From positions 168,474,083-168,538,082 of the forward strand of contig NC_133390.1 in the NCBI RefSeq assembly GCF_047511655.1: 64,000 bases of DNA, read 5' to 3'. The notes beneath the pieces are model-generated. The model did not search any database and was not told the DNA's origin. It saw nothing but the letters and a program-made list of their open reading frames with translations. The translations under genes and the position numbers were made by a program. Below are positions 10,725 through 22,075 of the stretch, in pieces. Positions within the stretch are counted from its first letter, which is position 1. Every line of letters starts with the position of its first letter. Source of the DNA: Castor canadensis (Eukaryota; Chordata; Mammalia; Rodentia; Castoridae).

Positions 10725-11030
10725 CTAAAACACAAGTTAAATGTGCCACTCCCTTGCTTTAATCCCATCCATAGCTCCCCACTGCCATAGGGATGGGTTT
10801 GTGCAAGCCCCTGTGCTGCCTGGTTCCTGCTTGCTTCTCCTCCCCATCCCCCACTCCCACGCTGCCTGCAGCCTGGTTGAAGGTCCACTGACTCCATAAA
10901 TATCACTCTCTCCTCCAGCCAGGTCCTCTCCTGTTTTCTCTGTCACCCTCCCCATGTCCCCTCTACTTCCAATTTGACCAATGTCGCCTCCTCCAGGGAG
11001 CCTCTCTGTACTCCAGGCCCTGCTCAGGGC
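10725..11030 (+). repeat. L2-like LINE fragment
   Basis: L2 middle-region phrases such as 'gtgccactcccttgctttaa' and 'ccatagctccccactgccat' with a diverged continuation. Confidence 0.45.
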
Positions 11031-11214
11031 TCCCCTCAGCCCAGGTTATGCCATCGTGGGCACTACTCCACTTGGCTCTCATTTCTTGTGAGTTCTCTCA
11101 GCTCGAGTGTGAGTTCCTCATTTCTTATTCAACAGGTATTCCGGTGCCTGACAGCACACCAGGTTGTCTGGCACACAGTTGAACACTGGGTGAAAGCCAT
11201 CAGGAGTTACTGCA

Positions 11215-11645
11215 TTCATGACCCAGATATTAAAGAGTCTGACAATACCAAGTGTTGGTGAGGATGAGCATTTCTTCTTGGGGAAAACACTTCTGGGTTT
11301 CATTTACTAAGGCCAAATGTATCCTGTGACCCAGTAATTTCACTCCTCTGTATACATACCAGAGAAATGTGTGCAAGTGTGCACTAGGAGACGTGTGGAC
11401 TGATGTTCAAAGCAGGTCCTTCAGGACAGCCACAAACTGTAAACAACCCAGTGTTCACCCCAGCGATGGAATACTATGCAGCAAGTAATATGAATACAGC
11501 TACAAGCAAAAGTGTAAGTTCATAAATATAATTTTGAAAAAGCAAGGCGCAAGACAATTTGTATTGTATGATTTCACTTATGTTCAAAAATGAGTGAAAT
11601 TAGACCATGTTTGATGATGCATACAGAGGGGAGCAAACTCTATAG
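11215..11645 (+). mobile_element. Old L1 3' end fragment
   Basis: It carries L1M-type landmarks: 'gtgacccagtaatttcactc', 'ggacagccacaaactgtaaa', 'cagcgatggaatactatgca', 'gtattgtatgatttcactta'. There is no reading frame. A SINE is inserted just downstream. Confidence 0.65.
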
Positions 11646-11664
11646 AAAAGCAAAGGAGTGCTGG

Positions 11665-11880
11665 GCACATTTCTAGTGGCTCACGCCTGCAATCCTAGCT
11701 ACTCAGGAGGCAGAGAAACCAGCCCAGGGAAATAGTTTGAGAGACCCTATCTTGAAAAATCCCATCTCAGAAAAGGGCTGGTGGAGTGGCTCAAGGTGAA
11801 GGCCCTGAGTTCAAGCCCCAGTAGTGCAAAAAAAAAAAAAAAAAAAAAGAAAGAAAGAAAGAAAGAAAAAGAAAAGAAAA
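11665..11880 (+). mobile_element. Composite B1/ID-like SINE with poly-A and (GAAA)n tail
   Basis: Left unit 'agtggctcacgcctgcaatc' and 'ctactcaggaggcagagaa', right unit 'gctggtggagtggctcaagg' and 'ccctgagttcaagccccagt'. The tail at about 11828-11880 is an A run of about 20 that has decayed into GAAA repeats. Confidence 0.8.
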
Positions 11881-12017
11881 GCACAGAAATGATGAACCTA
11901 AGAGCAAGGGCTTCTGATGTCCTGGTTGATGATATCTGGAGTGTCTGCTTTGTAATTACTGTTGAATTGGATGTTTCTATTTTATATCCTTTCATTTGTA
12001 TGCTGTATTTCATAACA

Positions 12018-12320
12018 AAGGAAGGAAGGGAGGAAAAGGGAGGAACAAGGAAGGAAAGAAGACAGGAAGGAAGGGAAGAGGATGCAGGAGGAAAGGGGGG
12101 AGGAAGGAAGAAGGAGGGAGGGACAGGGAGGGAGGAAGGGAGGAGGGAAGGAAGGAAGGAAAAGGGAGGAAGAAGGAGGGAAGGAAGAAGCAAGGAAAGA
12201 AGACAGACAGGAAGGAAGGGGGGAGGGAGGGAGACAGAGGGAGAAAGGGAGGGAAGGAGGAAGGAAGGTTGGAGGAAGACAAAGGGAGGGAAGGAGAAAG
12301 GAAGGAAGGAAGGAAGCAGG
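12018..12320 (+). repeat. GGAA/GGGA-rich polypurine tract
   Basis: About 300 bp of almost uninterrupted purines built from GGAA, GGGA and AGGA units. Long stop-free frames on both strands here (Lys/Glu/Gly/Arg-rich or Pro/Ser/Leu-rich) are artefacts of composition, not genes. GGAA repeats can bind ETS factors, and polypurine mirror repeats can form triplex DNA. Confidence 0.9.
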
Positions 12321-12539
12321 TAAGCAAGCAAACAAGCAGGCTTTCTGGGGCCTAGCCTCCTCCTCTGTGCTCTGCCCACACCCTGTTTCAACTCAGAACC
12401 AGTACAGAGCCTGCCCAGATGGGCAGAAGGCTGGGTGTGTGCCAGAAACCCCCCCTTCCCCAGATGGGACTGGCGGGGATCGGAGCCAGGGTCCCTGTGC
12501 TGAGGGGCTGGGTGGCAGGCTCTGCCCAGCAGTTCTGTC

Positions 12540-12790
12540 TGGCTAAGGAGCTGGGCCGCGGTGATGCTGTGTGCTCAGCTAGGGGATTGGATTTCCTTAT
12601 CTCGTGGGGGTCAGTCCCCTGTGGCAGAGCCTAATGTGAGAGCGGCCGACCTCAAGTAATGACTCTCCCGATAGGGATCAGCCAGCTCCCATTGGCATTC
12701 AGTCTCTGTCAGCTTTGGCGGCTTCCCTGCATTAAAGCTGGGCCTGAGCTTGGGCCAGCAGCCCCCAGCCCCCATTGTGCCAGGAGAGGT
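12540..12790. promoter_or_regulatory. Unique block with GATA-type motifs, candidate enhancer
   Basis: Non-repetitive sequence next to the purine tract, with 'ccttatctcg' and 'cccgataggg' (GATA-type), 'agtaatgac' and 'gcattaaagc'. It is unlike the surrounding repeat-derived sequence. The enhancer reading is inference only. Confidence 0.3.
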
Positions 12791-13258
12791 AGAGGTGGGA
12801 AGTCGTCCTAATCCACAAGCAGGGTCAGAGGAGGAAGAAGATACTTGTCCTCAGACTCAGTTTCCCTTCTGCCTGTGTGTGCCTCTGTCCACATCCCTGT
12901 GAGCCCTGTCCCTAATACCTACCCTTTAAGACTTGGGTAAGAGGCACGTGGGCATGTCCATGGCTGGGATACCTTCAATGTCCCTGAGAGGGGCCTGCGT
13001 GGATAGGCAGAGGTGGGTGATGGTCCACACACTCAGGAAGCAAGGGGAGGAGTGGAAGGAGACCGTGTTCCTTGGATGTCTGAAAGTCAGACATGGCCAT
13101 GGGTGGAGGAGAGTGGAGGCAGCAGGTGGGTGGGTGGAGACGCAGGTGGGGACCCCTCTTTAAGTGGGAAGCCTAAAGGGAATGGCGTCAGTGAGGGGTT
13201 TGCATGGGCTGACAGACAGACACACAGATGCAGCCTTCTCTGGGAAGGCCTCACTCAC

Positions 13259-13426
13259 TCTGTGGGAAACGGGGTGGGTTGTCGTTGACATCGGTGACCA
13301 CAATGGTGACGGTAGTGGAGCCAGATAGGCCGCCAAGCTGGCCTGCCATGTCTGTGGCCTGGATCACCACCTCGTAGCGTTCCTGGCTCTCACGGTCGAG
13401 GTCGGGCACAGCCGTCCGGATCACAC
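13259..13426 (-). CDS. CDH22: CDH22 coding exon 4 (end of EC2, EC2-EC3 linker)
   Basis: This 168-bp exon is phase 1 at both ends. The acceptor is CACCAACCTGCAG. GT completes Gly225, then [19 protein letters not shown] follows. The donor is CAGA|GTGAGT. It encodes residues 225-280 plus the first base of Lys281. LDRE (234-237) is the EC2 calcium-binding motif. [14 protein letters not shown] forms the strand and loop that follow. The linker DVNDNPPRF (Asp270 on) is a perfect match to the cadherin DxNDNxPxF signature that ligates calcium between EC2 and EC3. The 168-bp length is standard for this exon. No disrupting change is seen. Confidence 0.96.
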
Positions 13427-13599
13427 CTGCAGGTTGGTGAGAATGAGGTCAGGGAGGCCCACCACCAGCCACATGGGCTGAGGCAGTGCTCTGACCTGCT
13501 GTGCTCTGAGGTGGTTCAAGTTCAGGGGGAGAGCGGGTGATGCAGAAGACAGTGATGTGGCTCCAGGGCTGGTTCAGGGCCCAGCTCAACACATGCTTG

Positions 13600-13830
13600 C
13601 ACACTCACATACACTCATACAGGTACACTGCAGAAACAAGCGTACTTAGATAACCCACATATGCACACACACAGACTCACAAAGAGACACTCAAATGTGC
13701 ACAGACACCCAGACACCTACTCTCACACACACTGCTCTCTTTCTCCCCCCAACCCCCTACCTTTACACACCTGTCACTAACATGGCTGACTGACAAACAT
13801 ACATACACACACACACATGCTCCTCACCCT
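13600..13830 (+). repeat. CA-rich low-complexity region
   Basis: Degenerate 'acacacagactcacaaagag' and 'acatacatacacacacac' sequence, an interrupted CA repeat rather than a clean microsatellite. Confidence 0.75.
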
Positions 13831-14647
13831 CATAACACAAAAGCAAAACGTTGGAGCATTTGGTTGACTAAGAAGCCTGTGTGCTAGAACCTGCCACTGT
13901 GCTCCTACGTGGACAGTCAATCCCACTTTGGGGACTCAGTTTTCCCACTCGATTAGCTATATGTGAGGCGGCCTCATCCTGACTTGTCTCTTGTCAGTAG
14001 CCCTCAGCCCAGAACCAGGGCAGCAGCTGGGTGGGTGTTTAGTGAAGTAAGCTGGGCACATGAGGACACTCACTGCAGTGTCACACTCACCTGCACACAT
14101 GCGATAGTTTGCACATAGGTGGACCACGTGCGTAAGAACACACATAGCTACTGCCACGCATTCCATGTTCTTCTCTTCATGGTTAAATGACCACCCCTTC
14201 TCCACCACCCTCTAGGGCCCTGCACCACCCCCTCTTGGCCCTAGATTCTCTGTTCAGTGACCAGCGGATCACTGGACAACTGGACAGACAATCCTCCATG
14301 CTGTTCACAGAGTGTGTGTGTGTGTGAGGGGGGCAGCATCACAAATGGGTTGCCTGTGAGATGAATTCTGCAGGGCAGGGCAAGTTTCTTATCTCCCTGC
14401 TGGCAGAAGAGACACAAGTGTGTGTGTGTGTTGGGCGGGGGGAGTTGATGAGGCATTCAGAGCCTCTTCTCACACCCCCTCCAACCTGCCGAGCACAGGT
14501 GGTGACAGGTGGCACCCAGGGCCTGAGCACCAGGTGGAGTCATGCACCAGCAGCCCCACGATGCGCCCCATAAAGCCAATGCTCTGACTCCTGATGTCCC
14601 AAAACAGTCCCCAGATGACAATAAAGGCAATGGAACAGAGGAGAGGC

Positions 14648-14676
<29 letters not shown>
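14648..14676 (+). repeat. (TG)n microsatellite
   Basis: About 14 uninterrupted TG units. Shorter TG runs occur nearby (around 14312 and 14418). Confidence 0.95.
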
Positions 14677-14678
<2 letters not shown>

Positions 14679-14879
14679 CTGGGAGGATTCAGGGCTAGGG
14701 GCTTCGGGTGGTCCTGCTTTTGTGGAATTACAAACATGGGCATTCTGTCTAACCAAGGGTCACGTGGACCCCCTATTGGTGGCTTTCCAACTTCTCAGTA
14801 GGCCCCTTCCCGGCCCCTCTGGTGCCACAGCTGGTCTCCCGGGACAGGGAGCCTTAGCTGCAGATGACTTTGGGGACAA

Positions 14880-15000
14880 ATCCTAGAGCTGCCATTCTTT
14901 GGCTGTGTGATTTTGAGCAAATTCCTTCACCTCTTTAAACCTCAGCTTTCTTATCTGTAAAACAGGAAACCACAATACCTACCTCAAGTACAGGATTTTC
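14880..15000 (+). repeat. MIR-like SINE
   Basis: 'ctgtgtgattttgagcaaat', 'ccttcacctctttaaacctc' and 'cttatctgtaaaacaggaaa' in MIR order. Confidence 0.6.
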
Positions 15001-15239
15001 TCAAACTTGGTATTGACCTATGGGGTGGGTCGTTCTTTGTAGCGTGTGTGTGCATGCATTGGGGGGCTGTCTTGTACACTGTAGAATATTTAGTGGTACC
15101 CTTTGCCCCTACTACATGTCAGTAGCATCAACTGCCCCACCCAGTTCTAAAACAGTCTCCAGACACTGTCAAATGGACCCTGGGGCAAAGCCAGTTGACA
15201 ATCGCTGAGAACAGCATGTAAAAATGACAATAACAAACA

Positions 15240-15450
15240 TGTCTGTGCATGTTCTTTGTGCCTGACATTATTATCCAAGTGAATGGCCTCACTGAATCCT
15301 CTCAACAGCCACGTAAGGAAGGTGCAGTGATCGTACCTGTTTTGCAGATGAAAAGATAGAGGCACAGAGTAGCTAAGTGCGTTGTCCAAGGTCACAGAGT
15401 AGAAAGCACACAGCCAGGATTCAAATAGGCACTCTGGGTCCACAGTCCAC
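15240..15450 (-). repeat. MIR-like SINE, reverse orientation
   Basis: It reads as an inverted MIR: 'gttttgcagatgaaaagata', 'gaggcacagagtagctaagt', 'gtccaaggtcacagagtaga', 'cagccaggattcaaataggc'. Confidence 0.65.
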
Positions 15451-15740
15451 ATTTGGAACTGGCTCTCTGCCCAGCCTTCCTCATACCCCTTGCCCTACCC
15501 ATTCGGGCCTCTGACAGCCCTGCCTCAGCTCCTAGAGTGTCCTCCTTGCTCTTCCCGGTGCTACTCAGAAAAGGCATTTCTAATTCTGCAGCAAGGTCCT
15601 CTTGGCCCATTCTGGGTGCTGTACGGAAAGCTAGGGATGGGGAGGGGCCTTCTGGGCCCCAGCGGGTCTCTTGCTGAGGCTCTGAAGCTCTGGACAGCAG
15701 GACCTCCCTGGGAAGATCCTCTGCCTGGGGGGAGGGGCGG

Positions 15741-16110
15741 GGGGGAGGGGGAAAGAACACAGAGTGGAGAGAGGAAAGGAAGAACAGTGAGGGTGGAAGA
15801 GAGAGGAGAGAGAGGGGAAAGCGATAGGCCTAGTAAGAGACAAGAGGGGAAGGGGATGAGGGCAGGGGAAGTCATTCTCAGGGGTGGAGAGGGAGAGGGG
15901 AGGAGGAAGGAGGGAAGGGAGACCGAGACAGAAATAGAGAGAAGGGAAGAAGTGTGGCAGTGGTGAAAATAAAGCCAGAGAGAAATCCAAGAAGAGGCAA
16001 GAAGAGAGAGACCTTAAGAGACAGAGTCCTGGAGAGAAATAGAAAGGAAGAAGGGCAGAAAAAAGTGACAAGGACCATCAGAGACATACACAGACAACAG
16101 GAGGAGGAGG
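15741..16110 (+). repeat. GA-rich purine tract
   Basis: About 370 bp dominated by GAGAGA, GGAA and GGGA. Long open frames crossing it are compositional. Confidence 0.8.
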
Positions 16111-16599
16111 AGGAAGGGATGGAAGGCAGGTGGCAGACTGACAGTACAGTGCCACTAGGCCAGAGGCGGGGCTCCCAGGTAGAAAGGCAAGGCTGGAGCT
16201 GACTCTAACTGGGCACGTCCTGTGCACCCTGTGGACCACTTTACATCTAGGGTCCCAGTGATGTAGCAGTCTAGTGTAGGATTTGGAGCCACTGCGCATC
16301 TATGAGCCTGGGCACCAGAAACCTTCATCCCCAGCTCTGAGTAGGGATTGGAGAAGTCTGGCTCCATCTTATATGTGAGGAGGAAGGCTGCACATGGCTG
16401 GCCTCCCTGATGTCCTTGCTACTTCCTGCTCCAGAGGGTCTGGGGACACTAAACCCTTCTCTCTTGGAATCTGGTCCTGACGTCCTATAGAGTGTGTGAT
16501 TCAGGAGTCTTCTCTGGGGATCTGTGGGGTGGGCACCCAGAGCCGATGCTGCCTCTGGCCCTGTCCTGGGTCACACACAGTGGTAGGTTACTATGGTGA

Positions 16600-16985
16600 T
16601 AATTTCTGATAAACCACAGCTAACAGAATCCACAACCTTGGAGCGTTCTCCCCTATGCTGAATCTGGCCTTAGCCATGTGACTTGCTCTGGCCTATGGGA
16701 CATCAACAAGTGTGACCAAAGCAGAGGCTTGCTAAGCCCTTGTGTTCTGGGGCCTGTCCTCTTGGAATCCTGAGACCACTGTGCAGTGATGAGAGGCCAC
16801 CAAGACAGATAGGCCCAGTCATGCCAGCTGTCCCCCAGACGAATCACCCCCAGCAAACTGACAGGAGTGACCACCACAAAAGAACTGCCCATCCATCCCA
16901 CAGACTTGTGACAAAAATAGACTGCTACTATGTTAAGCCGCTAAGTTTGGGGGAGGGGGTGCTACATAGCCATAGATAACTGACA
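16600..16985 (+). mobile_element. MLT1-type (MaLR) solo LTR relic
   Basis: Ordered LTR landmarks: 'gccatgtgacttgctctggc', 'ctatgggacatcaacaagtg', 'gcagaggcttgctaagccct', 'ctgagaccactgtgcagtga', 'ttaagccgctaagtttgggg', 'catagataactgacacag'. It is non-coding and old. Confidence 0.65.
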
Positions 16986-17551
16986 CAGAAATGCGATTGG
17001 TTGGGCTGTTCCTCCACTGGTTTTGTCTGGGCTCACTCATGCAGCTGCATTTAACTGGAGGATCAGTGGGGCTGGGAGGTCACATGTCTGGCAGTTGGTT
17101 CTGGCTGTCCTGTGGGACACATTGGCTCTGTCATCCTCTAGTAGGCTGGCCCCCTTACATATGTGGTCTCAGGACTATGTTCCAGGACAGCAAAAGTAAA
17201 AGCTGCCAAGCCCCCTAAGACCTAATCTCGGAATTTGCATAAAATCCTTCTGCCGTGTTCTACTGGCCAATGCAAACCACAGGCCAGCCCAGCTTCAAGG
17301 GGTGGGGAAATGGACACCACCTCTCCGTGGGAGTGGGGTCTGCATCCTCAGGTTCCACCGACTGCAGGTTGGAAATATTTAGGAAAAAATGCATCTATAC
17401 TGAACACACACAGACTTTTTCACCATTATTCCCCGGATAATAGCATCTAACAATGATTTGTATAGCATTTACTTTACATTAGGTGTTATAAGTAATCCAG
17501 AGATGATTTAAAATACGTGAGAGGTTCTGTGTAGGCTACATGCAAACATTG

Positions 17552-17760
17552 TGCCTTTTTTTTTTTTTTTTTGGTGGTACTAGGGTCAAACTTTGGCCTT
17601 GTGCTTGCTAGGCAGGGCCCTACCTCTTGAGCCTCACTGCTAGCCCCTTTTGCTTTAACTGTTTTTGGGTTAGAATCTCCCAGTTTTTGCCGTTAGGCCT
17701 GGACCGTGACCCTCCCTATTTATGCTTCCTGTGACAGGTACAGGCCACCATGCCCACCTT
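17552..17760 (-). mobile_element. Composite ID/B1-like SINE, reverse orientation
   Basis: A T run (tail in reverse) leads into 'ggtggtactagggtcaaact', 'gtgcttgctaggcagggccc' and 'cttgagcctcactgctagcc', the ID unit in reverse, followed by a diverged 7SL-like unit. Confidence 0.7.
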
Positions 17761-17880
17761 GTTGGTTGAGATGGGGTGTCAAGAACTTTTTGACTGGGAT
17801 GGCCTCAAACTGTGATCTTCCTGATCGTTGCCTTCCGAGTAACTGAGATTACAGATGTCTGCTATCATGCCTGGCTAATA
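17761..17880 (-). mobile_element. Partial B1-like SINE, reverse orientation
   Basis: It contains 'gatggcctcaaactgtgatc', 'ttcctgatcgttgccttccg' and 'attacagatgtctgctatca', the reverse complement of a 7SL-derived SINE body. Confidence 0.6.
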
Positions 17881-17918
17881 CTATGCCATCTCATATAAGG
17901 GACTTGATCATCCATGGG

Positions 17919-18120
17919 TTTTTTTTTTTCCAGTACTGGGATTTGAACTCAGGGTCTACAACTTGAGCCACTCCATCAGCCCTTTTTTGTGATGGTTTTT
18001 TTTTTTTTTTTGAGATAGGGTCTCATGAACTATTTGCCTGGGCTGGCTTCGAACCACAATCTTCCTGATCTCTGTTTCCTGAGTAGCTAGGATTACAGAT
18101 GTGAGCCCCTGGCGCCCGGC
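17919..18120 (-). mobile_element. Composite ID/B1-like SINE, reverse orientation
   Basis: A T run, then 'cagtactgggatttgaactc' and 'acttgagccactccatcagc', a second T run near 18000, then 'gagatagggtctcatgaact' and 'tagctaggattacagatgtg'. Full ID plus 7SL-like structure in reverse. Confidence 0.75.
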
Positions 18121-18444
18121 CTTGTCTGTGGATTTTTGTGTCTGCAGGGGTCCTGGAAACAACCTCCACAGATACCAGGGACAACTGTGGCAAAGGGATG
18201 GGAGAACTGATGGCCCATTTTCTGATCTGCTATATCCTACTCCTCACTCTACTGCCCCATGCTGGGAGAAGCATGGTGGGAGATGCTGCACTCCTGGGGA
18301 GGGGAGGGGATCTGAGGTCCAAATCCATGAAGGGTTTCTGAAACTTTTTGACTCTGCAAATTCATCCATTCACTCAATCATTCATTAGACATTTACTGAG
18401 GGCTCCTGATGTGAGAGTCACATATGAGCAGGGTGGAAAGTTTG

Positions 18445-18580
18445 GACTCTGGGATCAGGCAGATCATCTGACATGCCATCTGACCTTGGGCAAGTTCTTG
18501 AGTCTGCCTGAGCCTCAGTTTCCCATTCTGTAAAATGGGGCTGTTGAGTGAGACAAAGCGTCCAGTAGCATGGCTCACAT
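18445..18580 (+). repeat. MIR-like SINE
   Basis: 'ctgaccttgggcaagttctt' followed by 'cctcagtttcccattctgta' and 'aaatggggctgttgagtgag'. Confidence 0.65.
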
Positions 18581-18929
18581 TTTGGAGACTCCTCACTGAC
18601 CCCTTCCCTCAAGTCCGGGTTGGGAAACTCATAAACGAGTTGCGCACGGGCAGAGCGATCCATGCTGGTCTTGCGTATTGATGGGACCTGGCACAAGATG
18701 TTCGAGTGACACTTGGGCTGACCCTTTGGCTGTTGCCCCCCTACCACTCCTCACAGCCCGGTATAATTGCCTATTTGTTTCTGGCTTCTATGTTACAACA
18801 AAAACTTCAGGAAGGCAGAAGCCAGGTGTGGTTCCTCATCCTGACCCCAGGATCTGGCACCAGGCACATTCTCAACAAATGTCATCTTCATTCCCTCCTG
18901 GTCAAATGACTGTCCCTTGCCCAGTTGAG

Positions 18930-19400
18930 AACTTTCAGCAGAGATCCTCAAGTCTCCGAGTCTTTTATTCCCGCTGGGGTGGTGGTAGGCGAGGGTGGTA
19001 ATTATAACCTGGTCACGACTTCCCGCAGCCTTGTCTTCACCCATCGCCCCCAGTTCAGCTTTTCTCCTCACTGCCCCCTCCAAATGCTGCAGAAGGGGCC
19101 CTGGAGCCCATGTAACGCTTCATTAGCCCACAAATGCCATCCCTGTCACCCCTGTGGGGGGCTTGCTGGCAGGCCTGGCCTTTAAAACACACAAGTTAAT
19201 TCCTCCTCTGGCACTTGGGTCTCACGGCACCCCGCCCCCTCCCTTCCTCACACCTTCCTCTCAGGCCGCGTTCCGGCTCTGCTCCCTGCTATCTGCACAG
19301 CGAGAACAGACTGTACCTCGCAGCAGCTGCTAAATATAGACCCGCATCAGCAGAATATTCCTGGCTGGGGAAATGGAGTTGAGGCAGGGAATGGTACCAG
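18930..19400. promoter_or_regulatory. Unique block with E-box and MEF2 site, candidate enhancer
   Basis: The block is repeat-free. At 19324-19329 it reads CAGCTG (bHLH E-box) and at 19330-19339 CTAAATATAG, a perfect MEF2 consensus, directly abutting it. Nearby are 'gtaattataacc', 'gtaacgcttcattagccc' and 'agttaattcctcc'. E-box/MEF2 pairs are used by myogenic and neurogenic bHLH factors. Enhancer activity is inferred. Confidence 0.45.
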
Positions 19401-19914
19401 GGCGGCTCTGACAGTGGGGCTGGGGGGTATGGGTAGGAAAAATCTGGCTTTTCCTGGGAAATGTCAGGAAGGACCCTTTCAGAGCCAGAAGTTGAAGACC
19501 CTAGAAGAAGGACCCTGTTTGAACCCCTTCACCCACCTTGTGTGGCGCTCCCTTTAGGGCTGCTTGGGAGCTGTGCCTGCTCTTCTGGGCTCCAGAACCT
19601 CCTGCTTGCCACCCTTGTCCCGACCTCTGCAGTAGGGGATGGTTCTTAGGAGGTGGCTGCCTTTCTTGTTCTCTGAGTCTGATCATCCATCTGCCCCACC
19701 CCAGCAAACTCCCAAGACCCAGTCTTGGCCCTTCCTTTATTTCTGTGCTCTTCTCTTCTTCTGAAAGTGTGTCCACCCTAAGGTGCCTCCCTCATCTGGC
19801 TAGAGGGATGAAGGCTTCACCACTGCATCGTCATCGCCTTGTACAAGTGTGGGACTGAGGCTTTCCCACCCCTTGCTCTCTTGGCTGGTGTTGTCTTCCC
19901 CAGAGATTCTCATG

Positions 19915-20215
19915 GCTCTCACCTCACTTCATTTGGGTCTCTGCCCCAAAGATCACCACCCCAGAAAAACCTTCTCTGATTTTGTAATCTAAGTCTCTCT
20001 CCTTACCCTGATTCTTGTTTCTTCTCAGCACTCACTGCTTCCTGACATCATGTTTTGACTTGGCCTGTGTTTACACGATTATTTTCTTATTCCTTTCTTT
20101 AAAAGCTTCATGAGGGCAGTCTGGGACGTGCCCACTGCTGTATTCTTAGTGCTTAGAACAGAGCCAGGCACCTAGTATTCACTCAATTAATAGCTGCATG
20201 AACGAATGAACTTTC
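19915..20215 (+). repeat. L2 LINE 3' end fragment
   Basis: It closes with the L2 3' landmarks 'agcttcatgagggcagtctg', 'cactgctgtattcttagtgc', 'ttagaacagagccaggcacc' and 'tattcactcaattaatagct'. Confidence 0.65.
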
Positions 20216-20849
20216 CATGGAATTCTCACAAATCACATGAGGAGGGTATACTATCGTCTTCCTTTTGCACATGGAGAAACCAGCTCTTGCCCCACCATTC
20301 TCAGATAGCTTGCTAGAAGTTCTAGATGTTTTTTCCCCCTTCACTCATTATAAACCAACATAGTTAAAGCCTCAGACCCTTGGGCACCTTTGCGAATCCT
20401 CTGCTCCCAGATAGCTTTCCTAATTCACCGTCCTCTCTCTGCTTCTGTGGAAGGCCCCTTGCCTAGACGAATATACAGGACTAGGCGGTGGCAGGGAGGA
20501 TCGCAAGAATCAGCGCTCCTAACTTTGGGGTCAGGGTCTCTCAATGTTTGCCCCTGTCAGGATCTCACTGGTCCCCATGCTCTCTCTCCCTGGCATCTCA
20601 GCACAGCCTCATTCCCAGGCCTTCATCTTCTCTGGCTTCCTAACTACACAGGCTGTTAAGGTATCCAAGTGGGTGTTGAGAAAGCTTGCAGGCTTTGGGG
20701 TTTTTGTCCTATGCTGGGCACCCTGGGCTCCAAGGCCTCCCTGCCTCCAATTCCTGCCTCTGAGCCAAGCTCTGCAGCAGCCGCCCAAGGGATCTTGTTA
20801 AAATGAAAACCTAAGCATGTCACTTCCCGGCTTAGAAGTCATCAATGAA

Positions 20850-21470
20850 CGTGCAGCATTGGTGAGGACGAGGGGAAGCGGGCACTCTGATACACGGCTC
20901 GCAGGAGTATAATCTGGTACGTTTCAGCATTATCTATCCAGATTCCAAACGCATGTGCTCTTTGACCTGCCTTTTCCACTTCCTGAAAATTATCTTGCAG
21001 ATACACTCACACAAGCACAAAATGATGTATGCATGAGGTTATACAGTGTGGCTTCGTTCATTGTAGCAAAAGATTGAAAATAGCGTAAGTGTCCATCGGT
21101 AGGGGACTGGTGAAATAAATTTTAGTGTATCCTATTACAGACATTAAATAAAAGAATGAGGAAACTCTTTATGGACTGATAATGGGGTAATCTTCAAGAT
21201 GTATTATTAAGCAAAAAAGGCAGCTATGTGTACAGCATGTGTTTATGGCTACCATTTGTGTAAAAATAAAACAGATGCATGTGCCTTATTTTCTTGTACA
21301 TGCATAGAACAGCTCTGGAAAGACTCACAAGAAAATTCCATTGGACACAGTCTGGGTGGCTTGGGGACTGGACAGAGTGAGGAATTGCCACTAAGTGCTC
21401 ATTTGAACCTTTTGAATTTGTAACCTTGCAATGTTCTATCTATTTTTAAAAATGACTTAGTATTTTTCAA
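20850..21470 (+). mobile_element. Old L1-like 3' end fragment
   Basis: It contains 'cattgtagcaaaagattgaa', 'gtgtccatcggtaggggact', 'ggtgaaataaattttagtgt' and 'aaagaatgaggaaactcttt', resembling the L1 3' end phrase about copies seen in old L1M families. No open frame survives. Confidence 0.5.
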
Positions 21471-21994
21471 GTGAGTGAGTCCAAGTCCTCATAGGGTGTA
21501 TACACAAGTGGCTACCTTTGGGGCTGCAATTACTGAGCACAGGGAGTGGGAGGCATTTTCTTTTGTAGCACATCTTTAATGTTTGAATGTTTCTAAAATG
21601 TATTACTTTTGCAAGGAGGTAAAAATAATAAAGATATTATGCGTAAGAGAACACAATTATAACTGTGCTCACAGACTGGAATCCTCTCCTTTCCTTCCCA
21701 AACAAAACAACAAAACCACCGCACAGGCAAATGCCCAAACCCCATCTATCGACAACACCCCCAACACACACACATACACTGCCCTTAGAATAAAATCCGA
21801 GCTCTTAAGCCTGGATTTCACCAGCCTGGCCAGGCCCTGTCAGCCTTGCCTCAGCACCTCTCCACCCACCTGATTCTCCAAGCCAGAGTTGCCTTCATGC
21901 CATGGGTACTTCTCTATGCTGTTTTTGTCTGGGTCATGCCCAGGATGCCTTTTTCTGAAACCCCCATCTGGCCCAGACCTTCTTTTGGACGGTG

Positions 21995-22075
21995 GAGGCA
22001 ATACTGGGATTTGAACTCAGGGCCTTGAGTTTGCTAGGCGGGTGCTCTACCACTTGAGCCACACTCCAGCCCTTG
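21995..22075 (-). mobile_element. ID-like SINE, reverse orientation
   Basis: 'tactgggatttgaactcagg', 'gtttgctaggcgggtgctct' and 'accacttgagccacactcca' are the reverse of the ID-like tRNA unit. Confidence 0.75.

Larger units (their letters stand above)
9396..13258 (-). other. CDH22 intron between coding exons 4 and 5
   Basis: This 3.9-kb intron holds no supportable exon. It contains an RFX/CCAAT motif pair at 9723-9804, SINEs at 10.07-10.40 and 11.67-11.88 kb, an L1 3' fragment, a 300-bp GGAA-rich tract (12018-12320) and a unique block at 12540-12790. Confidence 0.85.

Noticed and set aside
11747..12546. Overlapping open frames on both strands of the purine tract
   Set aside because: Lys/Glu/Gly/Arg or Pro/Ser/Leu low-complexity translations of a GGAA repeat. 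No start, splice or domain support.
14648..14676. CRISPR-like array or regularly spaced repeats
   Set aside because: The direct repeats in the window are dinucleotide microsatellites or dispersed SINEs. There are no spacers and no cas genes, and the genome is mammalian.
15490..16202. Open frames rich in Arg, Glu and Gly across the GA-rich tract
   Set aside because: Same compositional artefact as the GGAA tract.
16600..16985. Endogenous retrovirus with coding capacity
   Set aside because: Only LTR-like relics are present here and at 47340, 52585 and 60795. No gag, pol or env-like frame lies between or beside them.
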